Below, in pieces: positions 6,601 through 12,819 of a stretch of 12,819 nt of DNA. This DNA is from Planctomycetota bacterium (lineage in GTDB: Bacteria; Planctomycetota; UBA8108), in assembly GCA_022451445.1 (NCBI GenBank), contig JAKUSY010000038.1, positions 1 to 12,819 on the forward strand, read 5' to 3'. How positions within the stretch are numbered: the first letter of the stretch is position 1; each line of letters starts with the position of its first letter. Under the pieces are notes generated by a model, which was given only the letters and a program-made list of their open reading frames with translations, was not told the DNA's origin and searched no databases. A program made the translations under genes and the position numbers.

Positions 6601-7917
6601 ATGACCGACTGGAAAGAAGCCGACCGAGCCCACGCCTGGCACCCCTATACACAGATGCTCAACGCTCCGCCTCCGCTTGGAATCGAGCGCGCTGAAGGCG
6701 TCTACCTCTACACCTCCGATGGGAAAAAGATCCTCGATGGGATCTCCTCCTGGTGGGTGAACTCACTCGGACACTCCAACCCCCGGCTCAACAGCGCTCT
6801 CAGCCGCCAGGTGGAAAAGCTCCAGCAGGTGATCTTCGCCGGAGCGACCCACCCGGGAGCCGCTGAGCTGGCCGCCCGGCTGGCGGCCATCACGCCGGGC
6901 GAGCTCGACCACTGCTTCTATTCCGACGATGGCTCGACCGCGGTGGAGGTCGGCCTGAAGATGGCCGCGCAATACTGGAGAAACCGGGGAGAAGAAGGCC
7001 GGACCCTCTTCGTCTCCATGACCAACTCCTACCATGGCGACACCTTCGGAACCATGGCACTGGGCGGCTCGCCGGTATTCCATACCAACTTTTCACCCTT
7101 CTTCTTCCCGGTACGCCATTTCGAATACGGCCGGAAAGAATCCCGGGACGCCGCCCCGGCCGCCAGCCTCGGCGCGCGGGGAGATGGCAGCCTCGAAGAG
7201 ATACTCGAGCGCGAAGGCGACAAGATCGCCGGCGTCGTCATCGAACCGATGCTCCAGGGAGCCGGCGGGATGATCCTGTGGCCGTCTTCAAGCCTTATCG
7301 AGATCCGTGAGCTCTGTGACCATTACGGGACGCTGCTGATCGCCGACGAGGTCTTCACTGGATTCGGCCGCACCGGGAAGCTCTTCGCCTGCGAGCATGG
7401 CCCGATCGTTCCCGACATCATCTGTCTCTCCAAGGCCCTCACGGCGGGCTACATGCCCCTGGCCGCAACGCTCTCCACCGACCGGATCTACGAATCCTTC
7501 CTCAGCGAGGACAGGGGAAAGACCTTCTTCCACGGCCACTCCTTCACCGCCAACGCACTGGCCTGCGCGGTGGCGCTGGAGAATCTCAACATCCTGGAGG
7601 AAGAGGACATCCTCGCGAGGATCGCCGGGATCGAGAAGCTCTTCGGCGAACGGCTCGCGAAACTGCAGGAGCTGCCCACGGTAAACAACCCCCGCTGCAT
7701 CGGCTCCCTCGCCGCCCTAGATGTCCAGCCCCCGGGCGCCGCCGGCGGCGGCTACCTCGATGCCATCGGCCCGAAGCTCTACGCCGAGTTCCTTGAACGC
7801 GGCATCCTCCTGAGACCGCTTGGCAACGTGCTCTACTTCCTGCCGCCCTACATCATCAGCGATGCGGAAATCCACCACGTCTTTGACGCGATAGAGGAGG
7901 TCCTCGGCGCCCTGTAA
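6601..7917 (+). CDS. bioA: Adenosylmethionine-8-amino-7-oxononanoate aminotransferase BioA
   Basis: PLP-dependent transfer of the amino group from S-adenosylmethionine to 8-amino-7-oxononanoate, giving 7,8-diaminopelargonate, the substrate of BioD. The 438 residues are of family length. Seen: HAWHPYTQM (11-19), SSWWVNSLGH (49-58) with the substrate-site Trp pair, YSDDGSTAVE (107-116), SYHGDTFG with Tyr144, IEPMLQGAGGM (214-224), Asp249 in ADEVFTGFGRTG, PLP-Lys278 in LSKALTAGYMPLAAT, and HGHSFTANALACA. The YTQM and WW signatures favour BioA over other class-III aminotransferases. It follows bioD by 88 bp if the bioD tail is counted, 178 bp otherwise. It has no Shine-Dalgarno and may have its own promoter. 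Its TAA stop forms part of the A-run that encodes the U-tract of the convergent ABC gene's terminator. Confidence 0.96.
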   Translation: MTDWKEADRAHAWHPYTQMLNAPPPLGIERAEGVYLYTSDGKKILDGISSWWVNSLGHSNPRLNSALSRQVEKLQQVIFAGATHPGAAELAARLAAITPGELDHCFYSDDGSTAVEVGLKMAAQYWRNRGEEGRTLFVSMTNSYHGDTFGTMALGGSPVFHTNFSPFFFPVRHFEYGRKESRDAAPAASLGARGDGSLEEILEREGDKIAGVVIEPMLQGAGGMILWPSSSLIEIRELCDHYGTLLIADEVFTGFGRTGKLFACEHGPIVPDIICLSKALTAGYMPLAATLSTDRIYESFLSEDRGKTFFHGHSFTANALACAVALENLNILEEEDILARIAGIEKLFGERLAKLQELPTVNNPRCIGSLAALDVQPPGAAGGGYLDAIGPKLYAEFLERGILLRPLGNVLYFLPPYIISDAEIHHVFDAIEEVLGAL

Positions 7918-7935
7918 AAACGGGGATCAGCCCCG
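7916..7935 (-). terminator. Intrinsic terminator of the ABC transporter gene
   Basis: Read on the minus strand: CGGGG, loop CTGAT, CCCCG, then TTTTT. The 5-bp G/C stem (7921-7935) holds the TGA stop of the ABC gene in its loop, and the five U residues are encoded by A7916-A7920, of which 7916-7917 belong to the TAA stop of bioA. For bioA transcripts the same stem forms but lacks a U-tract. Confidence 0.65.
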
Positions 7936-9948
7936 GGTACCCTCTCCCGTCTCGGCGCTTTGTACCGATGGAGAGGAGGAGGGCAGCTTGCCTGCGAGGG
8001 AGCCCTCCTGGCCGAGGACGTAATCAGGATTCTGGGAGGTATACAGCCGGTGGTACCTGCCCTGCCGCGAGAGCAGCTCTTCGTGGGCTCCTGTCTCGAC
8101 AATATGACCATTCTCGAGAACAACGATCTTGTCTGCCCCGGTAATCGTCGAGAGGCGGTGGGCGATGACAAAGGTCGTACGCCGCTCTATGAGATTGTTG
8201 ATGCCCGCCTGGACCTCCTTCTCCGCCTCGCTGTCGAGGGCCGAGGTCGCCTCATCGAGAATGAGGATCGGCGCATCCTTCAGCATCGCCCGGGCGATCG
8301 TCAGGCGCTGGCGCTGGCCGCCGGAGAGCTTCATTCCCCGGTCTCCGATCTCGGTCTCGTAGCCATCCTCCTGCAGCATGATGAAGTCGTGGGCATTTGC
8401 CACCTTCGCCGCCTGTATGACCTCCTCGTCCGTAGCCGAATCACGTCCATAGCGGATGTTCTCCAGGATGGATGTGTTAAAGAGGAATGGCTCCTGGGAA
8501 ACGATAGCGATATTGTCGAGATAGGAGGCGTGCTGGAAATCCCGGATGTCCGCCCCGTCAACGCTCAGCCTTCCCTCGGAGGGGTCGTAGAAACGGGCGA
8601 CGAGATCGACGAAGGTCGTTTTGCCGCTGCCGCTGGGGCCGACGAGGGCCACGACCTCTCCCTCCCTGATCTCGAGATCGATGTTCTTGAGCGCGGCCGA
8701 GAGACGGGTGGCGGCCTCCGACTCCGCGGAAGCCGACCGATAGGTGAAGCTGACACCCTCGAAGGCGATCTGCTCGACTCGCTCCGGGAAGACGCTCGCA
8801 TCGCTGGTATCACGAATCTCGGGCGTCTCGTTGAGAATCTCGAGGACGCGCTCGACTCCGGGACGGGCCTCGGCAACGGCGTTCCAGGACTGGGATATTT
8901 TCTTTACGGGCTGGAACAGCATGATGAGCGCCATGCAGAAGCCGCAGAAATCACCTATTGTCAGGATTCCGTCGGTAATCAGAAAACTGCCGCCGATCAG
9001 CAGGCCCGCCAGCGCCAGGTTGAAAAGCAGTTCCTGGATAGTACGCCCGAAGACCCTGGCTTTCTTGCTCTTGAGAAACGAGCTCTGGAACTCACGATTT
9101 TTCTCTCCAAACTCAGCCAGCTCCCGCTCCTCCATGCCGAAGGCCTTGACGATCCGGATGCCGCCAAAGAGCTGCTGAAGAGCATCGGTGATCATCCCGA
9201 GCTTTTTCTGCCTCTTTCGGCTATGGAGCAGGACCTTGCGGCTGGCCCTGATGACGGGATAGATGATGAAAAAATAAGCCGGGATCGTGCACCAGAAGAG
9301 AAGACTATTGGCCAGGTAGGCCGTCACCAGGTAGGAGATGACCAGGAAGGGCTGCTGAAGCATGGTCGTGAAGATGCCGAGCAGGGAGTCCTGGACGATC
9401 GCGACATCATTGGTAACGCGCGACAGCAGGTCGCCGGAGCGGCGGTTGTGAAAGAAGGAAACCGACTGGCTGGCAAGATGCCTGAAGAGAGCCTTGCGTG
9501 TATCGACGAGCATACGAACGACCATTCGCTGGGCGAGCATCTCCTTAAGGTAGTAGCAGGCCGCCGCGAAGATGCCCATCGAGCAGATCACCGCCCCGAG
9601 GAAGATCAGCAGGTTCGTGTCGGTGCGCGCGAAGTCCCCAAATACCCAATCAGCTGACTTTGTGCGACCCCATTCCCAGAATTGTCTCAGGAATTCCGCG
9701 AATTTTCCCTTCGCCACCCCATTTTCGGCCGTGGATTCTACCGTGGGCAGGCCATCGACCACGATGGAGATAAAGCCCAGGCGCAGCGCCGTAATAGCGC
9801 TGTAGAACAGGGTAAATACCGCCATGACACCCAGCAGGTACCAATATCGCCCCATCAGGCTCGTATAAAAAGACAGGACACTCTTGATGGAAAAAGGTAC
9901 CCGCCTCTGGCGGTTGAATAATCTGGAGAAAAATGATCTTTTCTTCAT
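7927..9948 (-). CDS. MsbA-like ABC transporter, fused permease and ATPase
   Basis: Inner-membrane half-transporter expected to work as a homodimer, in the lipid A/lipid-linked glycan flippase and multidrug exporter group. Hydrophobic segments at about 37-64, 112-134, 190-213, 218-238, 305-326 and 330-348 form the six-helix permease, with coupling-helix-like FFHNRRSGDLLSRVTND (165-181). The nucleotide-binding domain begins near 393: Walker A GPSGSGKT (437-444), Q-loop Gln485, LSGGQ (541-545), Walker B ILILDE (561-566), H-loop His597. At 673 residues it exceeds the ~580 of E. coli MsbA, through a longer TM1-TM2 loop (~65-111) predicted to be periplasmic and a Ser/Gly-rich tail (~645-673). The substrate cannot be read from sequence; RfbB upstream hints at envelope glycan or lipid. 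The ATG at 9946-9948 has no clear Shine-Dalgarno. Confidence 0.9.
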   Translation of the reverse strand: MKKRSFFSRLFNRQRRVPFSIKSVLSFYTSLMGRYWYLLGVMAVFTLFYSAITALRLGFISIVVDGLPTVESTAENGVAKGKFAEFLRQFWEWGRTKSADWVFGDFARTDTNLLIFLGAVICSMGIFAAACYYLKEMLAQRMVVRMLVDTRKALFRHLASQSVSFFHNRRSGDLLSRVTNDVAIVQDSLLGIFTTMLQQPFLVISYLVTAYLANSLLFWCTIPAYFFIIYPVIRASRKVLLHSRKRQKKLGMITDALQQLFGGIRIVKAFGMEERELAEFGEKNREFQSSFLKSKKARVFGRTIQELLFNLALAGLLIGGSFLITDGILTIGDFCGFCMALIMLFQPVKKISQSWNAVAEARPGVERVLEILNETPEIRDTSDASVFPERVEQIAFEGVSFTYRSASAESEAATRLSAALKNIDLEIREGEVVALVGPSGSGKTTFVDLVARFYDPSEGRLSVDGADIRDFQHASYLDNIAIVSQEPFLFNTSILENIRYGRDSATDEEVIQAAKVANAHDFIMLQEDGYETEIGDRGMKLSGGQRQRLTIARAMLKDAPILILDEATSALDSEAEKEVQAGINNLIERRTTFVIAHRLSTITGADKIVVLENGHIVETGAHEELLSRQGRYHRLYTSQNPDYVLGQEGSLAGKLPSSSPSVQSAETGEGTRG

Positions 9949-9957
9949 CGCAACATG

Positions 9958-9986
9958 ATTGTAACAGGAACACGCAACACCCTAAA
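9958..9986 (-). promoter_or_regulatory. Candidate promoter of the ABC transporter gene
   Basis: On the minus strand a TTTAGG hexamer (9981-9986), a 17-bp spacer and TACAAT (9958-9963) precede the ABC gene. The -10 ends 9 nt before the ATG, so the mRNA would have almost no leader, which fits the missing ribosome-binding site. The -35 is poor, and the gene may also be read through from rfbB, 77 bp upstream. Confidence 0.3.
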
Positions 9987-10025
9987 CTCTTATGGATGCT
10001 GTAAATAAAAGCCTTCGTGCTTCCA

Positions 10026-11051
10026 TCAGCCTGTCGTCCTGCCGCCTGAATACCAGGCGGAGTAATAATTTCGATATTCTCCCGTGATAACCGATTCGAG
10101 CCAGTCCCTGTTGTCGATGTACCACTGGACCGTATTCTCGATGCCCCGCTCGAACTCCACCTCAGCCTGCCAGTCCAGCTCCGCCCGAATTTTCGAGGCA
10201 TCCATCGAATAGCGCCTGTCATGACCCGGTCTGTCCTCGATATGCCGGATAAGGCTCTCAGGTTTACCGAGCACCCGAAGTACGGATTTGACCACATCGA
10301 GGTTGGTCCTCTCGTTGCCGCTGCCGATGTTGTAGATCCCGCCGGACTCTCCATTCTTCAATACCGAGAGCAGGGCGCGGGAATGATCCCCTACGTGAAT
10401 CCAGTCTCTGACCTGCAGGCCATCTCCGTAGATCGGCAGCGGCTCATCGTTCATCGCGTTTCGAATCATCAGTGGAATGAGCTTCTCGGGAAACTGGAAG
10501 GGTCCGTAATTGTTCGAACACCGGGTGATGACAACGTCCATCCCGAAGGTACGGCCGAAGGCTTCCACGAAATGATCCGCGGCCGCCTTCGAGGCGCTGT
10601 AGGGCGAGCTGGGCGCTAGTGGGCTCTCTTCACTGAAACTCCCTTCGGAACCCAGCGACCCGTAGACCTCATCGGTCGAGACCTGGACGAAACGTTCGAT
10701 GCCCGCCTCGCGAGCGGCCTCGAGAAGAACGACTGTCCCCAGGACGTTTGTCTCGGCAAAACCCTTCGGCCCGAGTATCGAGCGGTCGACATGACTCTCG
10801 GCGGCGAGATTGATGATCTGGGAAACCTCTCCTGAGCCCAGCAGCTCGCCTACTCGCTCGCGGTCGCAGATGTCTCCCCTGGCGAACCGATGCCGGGAAT
10901 CCCGGATACAGCTCTTGAGGTTATCAAGATTTCCCGCGTAGGTGAGAAGATCGTAGGTGAGCACACTGGTATCGGGCTCTTCGGAAAGGATCCGCCTCAC
11001 CAGGTCACTTCCGATAAAACCAGCCCCGCCAGTAACGAGGATCGTCTTCAT
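10026..11051 (-). CDS. rfbB: dTDP-glucose 4,6-dehydratase RfbB
   Basis: Cytosolic extended short-chain dehydrogenase that converts dTDP-glucose to dTDP-4-keto-6-deoxyglucose, the branch point to dTDP-rhamnose and other deoxysugars of LPS O-antigen, capsule or other glycans. In 341 residues it shows the NAD-binding GGAGFIG (8-14), NLAAESHVDRS (81-91), the active-site STDEVYG (125-131) with Thr126-Asp127-Glu128, catalytic Tyr151 and Lys155 in YSASK, RCSNNYGPFQFPEKLIP, and YGDGLQVRDWIHV, all family signatures. The ATG has a GGAG site (11060-11063, minus strand) 8 nt upstream. The partner genes rfbA, rfbC and rfbD are not in the window. The ABC transporter gene follows 77 bp downstream on the same strand with no obvious terminator between, so co-transcription is likely. 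Confidence 0.95.
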   Translation of the reverse strand: MKTILVTGGAGFIGSDLVRRILSEEPDTSVLTYDLLTYAGNLDNLKSCIRDSRHRFARGDICDRERVGELLGSGEVSQIINLAAESHVDRSILGPKGFAETNVLGTVVLLEAAREAGIERFVQVSTDEVYGSLGSEGSFSEESPLAPSSPYSASKAAADHFVEAFGRTFGMDVVITRCSNNYGPFQFPEKLIPLMIRNAMNDEPLPIYGDGLQVRDWIHVGDHSRALLSVLKNGESGGIYNIGSGNERTNLDVVKSVLRVLGKPESLIRHIEDRPGHDRRYSMDASKIRAELDWQAEVEFERGIENTVQWYIDNRDWLESVITGEYRNYYSAWYSGGRTTG

Positions 11052-11085
11052 TCAGGTCGCTCCGGAAAATTAAGTTCACTCTCAC

Positions 11086-11091
11086 ATTATC
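11086..11091 (-). promoter_or_regulatory. Candidate -10 element for rfbB
   Basis: GATAAT on the minus strand lies 34 nt before the rfbB ATG, leaving room for a short leader that includes the GGAG site at 11060-11063. No convincing -35 sits 16-18 bp upstream, so this is tentative. Confidence 0.25.
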
Positions 11092-11109
11092 GACCCGATC
11101 CGTCATCTG

Positions 11110-11125
11110 ATTGAGCAATTGAGCG
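11110..11125. repeat. Two tandem 8-bp units in the rfbB-eboE divergent region
   Basis: ATTGAGCA followed directly by ATTGAGCG, one mismatch in eight. It sits in the 270-bp region between the divergent genes rfbB and eboE and could be a regulator site or chance. The rest of that region shows only the promoter-like elements listed and a 5-bp stem at 11148-11164. Confidence 0.35.
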
Positions 11126-11228
11126 AGATTCAAAACCCCGTCAATTACCCGCAAAGACCGCGGGAACGTGGCCTTTTATGTGACGATGGTTCGCGACGAC
11201 TATTCGAAAACACCCTAGACCGTCGCAC

Positions 11229-11256
11229 TTGCGCCATTCTCGCTTCTGGTTAGAAT
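11229..11256 (+). promoter_or_regulatory. Candidate sigma-70-type promoter of eboE
   Basis: TTGCGC (11229-11234), 16-bp spacer, TAGAAT (11251-11256). This is the best -35/-10 match seen in the window and points toward eboE, predicting a leader of about 60 nt. Confidence 0.45.
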
Positions 11257-11304
11257 CAGGGGCCCGGCAGTTTCCACAGCCTTTAAAGGCCGGCCTCCGG
11301 AAAA

Positions 11305-11325
11305 ATGAACAGCTCCGCTAAATGA
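11305..11325 (+). other. Six-codon mini-ORF overlapping the eboE start
   Basis: ATG AAC AGC TCC GCT AAA TGA. Its TGA overlaps the eboE ATG in an ATGA arrangement (11322-11325). A GGA lies a few bases before the mini-ORF ATG, whereas eboE itself has no good ribosome-binding site. It may allow coupled initiation or may be chance; a one-residue-per-codon leader this short has no recognisable product. Confidence 0.25.
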
Positions 11326-12551
11326 ACAAGCCGCACAGTAAACGCCAGCCGCTCCAGCTGGGCTACAGCACCAACGTCCCCCCCGGCGAAAACATGGAGG
11401 CCGTCTACCGCTCCCTCGAGGAATACACCGTGCCAATTCGCGAACGCGTCTTAGGTTCCGAGTCCTGCGGACTGGAGCTGCGCCTGGGAATTGGAGCGGC
11501 AAAGGACCTGTCGACCCGCAGGGCGCGACTGGAGTTCCGAGAATTCCTGGAAGAATCAGGCCTCGTGCTCTTCTCGGTAAACGCCTACCCCCTGAGTGAC
11601 TTTCACGCCCGGCGGGTTAAGGAAACCGTTTACCAGCCCTCGTGGATGAGCCCGCAGCGCGCGCGCTGGACCTCTAGGATTGCCCGTATCGTCGACGAAA
11701 TCGCCCCGGCTGGACTCAAGGTGTCCATCAGCACTCTGGGAGGATGCTTCCGGGGCCACGGCCACGGCCCGGCGGTCTTCAGAAAGCTCGCTGCCAACTA
11801 CCTCCAGACACTCGAAGCCATCCTCGAGATCGAGGAGGCGAACGGAAGACCCATGGTGCTGGCCGTTGAGCCGGAACCGGAAACCACCTTCGAGACAGCC
11901 CGAGACGTCATCTCGTTCTTCGAAGAATACCTCTGCCCACTCGCCCTTGAACGCTGGAAGAAAAGAGGTTCGAGGGCCCGTATCGAGGCTGACCTGAGAA
12001 AGGTCTTCACCGTCAACATCGACACCTGCCACCTCTCGGTACTCTTCGAGGGCCAGGTCTCGAACCTGCGCGAGCTTCAAAAGGCCGGGCTCGAGCTCGG
12101 CAAGGTCCATGTGACCAACGCCGTCGCTCTGAAAAACCCCTACCGCTCACCCGCAGCCTTCAAGGATCTCCGGGCCATGGACGAGCCGAAATATTTTCAT
12201 CAATTCTGCGGGGCCGATGAAGAAGGCCGCTCCATCTGGAGAGGCACCGACCTCGACCAGTTGCCGAAGAGGCTCCTGGAGGGAAAGCATCCTGACGTTG
12301 TCGAGATTCGTTCGCATTTCCACGTACCGCTCTACCTGAAAAAATACAGGCGTTTGCACACGACCCGAGATGATACCGAGCGAGCGCTAGGCGAGGTCAT
12401 CAAACGGCGCAGCTGCTCTCATCTCGTCTTCGAGACCTACACCTGGCCCATCCTCGCCGGGGGAACACAGCGACGGCGTAAGCTCATAGACGGCATCTCA
12501 CGCGAATACCGCTGGCTGCTGGAGAGCATCGAGAAACTCAGCGCGCGCTGA
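11322..12551 (+). CDS. eboE: EboE-like TIM-barrel protein (metabolite traffic, Ebo cluster)
   Basis: Recognised by resemblance to EboE, a xylose-isomerase-like TIM-barrel member of the Ebo cluster, which is found in diverse bacteria and linked to metabolite processing or transport to the periplasm (in cyanobacteria, scytonemin maturation). Visible in the 409 residues: GYSTNVPPGE (14-23), SVNAYPLSDFHARRVKETVY (85-104), SISTLGGCFRG (135-145), AVEPEPETTFET (181-192), NIDTCHLSVLFE (232-243), GKVHVTNAVAL (260-270), RSHFHVPLY (330-338) and FETYTWPIL (370-378). The conserved Glu, Asp and His in these strand ends (Glu183, Asp234, His237, His263, His332/334, Glu371) look like metal or sugar-phosphate ligands; that role is inference. 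There is no signal peptide or membrane segment. The reaction is unknown even for the family. No other ebo gene is visible here; the next gene is convergent. Confidence 0.78.
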   Translation: MNKPHSKRQPLQLGYSTNVPPGENMEAVYRSLEEYTVPIRERVLGSESCGLELRLGIGAAKDLSTRRARLEFREFLEESGLVLFSVNAYPLSDFHARRVKETVYQPSWMSPQRARWTSRIARIVDEIAPAGLKVSISTLGGCFRGHGHGPAVFRKLAANYLQTLEAILEIEEANGRPMVLAVEPEPETTFETARDVISFFEEYLCPLALERWKKRGSRARIEADLRKVFTVNIDTCHLSVLFEGQVSNLRELQKAGLELGKVHVTNAVALKNPYRSPAAFKDLRAMDEPKYFHQFCGADEEGRSIWRGTDLDQLPKRLLEGKHPDVVEIRSHFHVPLYLKKYRRLHTTRDDTERALGEVIKRRSCSHLVFETYTWPILAGGTQRRRKLIDGISREYRWLLESIEKLSAR

Positions 12552-12556
12552 CCTCC

Positions 12557-12587
12557 CGCCCATCAGAGACTCGCGGGCTCATGGGCG
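12557..12587. terminator. Hairpin between convergent eboE and the right-edge gene
   Basis: CGCCCAT (12557-12563) pairs perfectly with ATGGGCG (12581-12587), and GAG/CTC (12566-12568, 12578-12580) extends the stem past a 2-nt bulge. It begins 5 nt after the eboE TGA and includes the stop codon of the opposing gene. No T-run is present on either side. Confidence 0.4.
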
Positions 12588-12819
12588 AGCCGGTGACGCC
12601 GCCAGATCCCTGCAGCACGAAGCTCGTGGTTGAGAACCGTACTGGAGGCTCCGGGTGACGAGAAGAATTCCTCCGAATCCGCGAACGAACATCTCGGCCC
12701 CAGTTCCTTCAGAACCCGCTCTATAAGCGAATCCTGATCGTATTCAGCCAGCCTGGCTGGAACGCCGTCGAAAGTCAGCACTCCGCTGGTGGAGAGATAG
12801 GCCAGGGGTGGATCGCGGA
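12563..12819 (-). CDS. Unrecognised protein, C-terminal end (5' partial at the right edge)
   Basis: The minus-strand frame is open from the right edge to the TGA at 12563-12565, 84 visible residues. A GTG at 12779-12781 could serve as a start, but the frame continues upstream (RDPPLAYLSTSG before it), and the gene most likely begins outside the window. I do not recognise the family. The visible part has a short beta-like LAYLSTSGVLTFDG stretch, an acidic helix (YDQDSLIERVLKELG), and a polar C-terminus rich in Ser, Glu, Arg and His (AGIWRRHRLAHEPASL). No membrane segment is present. It lies 11 bp from the convergent eboE gene. Confidence 0.55.
   Translation of the reverse strand, partial: RDPPLAYLSTSGVLTFDGVPARLAEYDQDSLIERVLKELGPRCSFADSEEFFSSPGASSTVLNHELRAAGIWRRHRLAHEPASL

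Noticed and set aside
7960..9657. Long + strand open frame (565 codons) opposite the ABC transporter
   Set aside because: It is antisense to a gene with complete ABC motifs. Its translation is rich in Asp, Glu, Arg and Gly with no recognisable domain, as expected of a shadow frame in GC-rich DNA.
1..12819. CRISPR array, tRNA or rRNA genes, insertion sequence, phage or toxin-antitoxin genes
   Set aside because: No spaced direct repeats, cloverleaf-like segments, transposase/integrase motifs or terminal inverted repeats were seen on reading through both strands.

Overview
The window is a dense, GC-rich, gene-packed stretch of bacterial chromosome. It holds ten protein-coding genes (two cut by the window edges), with short intergenic gaps and G/C-ending codons preferred. 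No tRNA, rRNA, CRISPR array, insertion sequence or integrase is visible. A lipid-A-exporter-type ABC protein and a dTDP-glucose dehydratase suggest a Gram-negative outer envelope. The gene content and codon style fit something like a deltaproteobacterium/myxococcote, an acidobacterium or a related uncultured phylum, but the sequence alone does not fix the taxon.

Layout. (1) Positions 3-1001 (+): the C-terminal part of a phosphoenolpyruvate-utilizing-type protein whose reading frame is open to the left edge and which ends in a PilZ-like domain. (2) 1093-2211 (+): prephenate dehydrogenase TyrA with a C-terminal ACT domain. (3) 2187-3593 (-): an enlarged D12-class DNA adenine methyltransferase, overlapping the tail of tyrA by 25 bp. 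(4) 3719-7917 (+): a biotin block, bioB-bioF-bioD-bioA. The first three genes overlap by 4 bp (ATGA); bioA follows after a gap and has its own candidate promoter. (5) 7927-11051 (-): an MsbA-like ABC transporter and, upstream of it, RfbB (dTDP-glucose 4,6-dehydratase), probably co-oriented envelope-glycan genes. (6) 11322-12551 (+): a TIM-barrel protein recognised as EboE of the Ebo metabolite-traffic cluster. (7) 12563-12819 (-): the C-terminal end of an unrecognised protein that runs off the right edge.

How they work together. BioF, BioA, BioD and BioB are the four successive enzymes from pimeloyl thioester to biotin. No pimeloyl-supply gene (bioC, bioH, bioZ or bioW) is present here. RfbB supplies dTDP-4-keto-6-deoxyglucose for deoxysugar-containing glycans, and the ABC protein could flip a lipid or lipid-linked glycan. 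The other genes look like independent transcription units.

The most notable observation is a TAA stop codon inside bioD. Directly after it, in the same frame, lie 29 more codons with 28 of 29 G/C third positions and a BioD-like C-terminus; together they restore the usual family length (about 222 residues). Also worth attention are the phosphohistidine-domain/PilZ fusion at the left edge, candidate leaderless starts at bioA and the ABC gene, a terminator whose U-tract is encoded over the bioA stop codon, and a 6-codon mini-ORF overlapping the eboE start.
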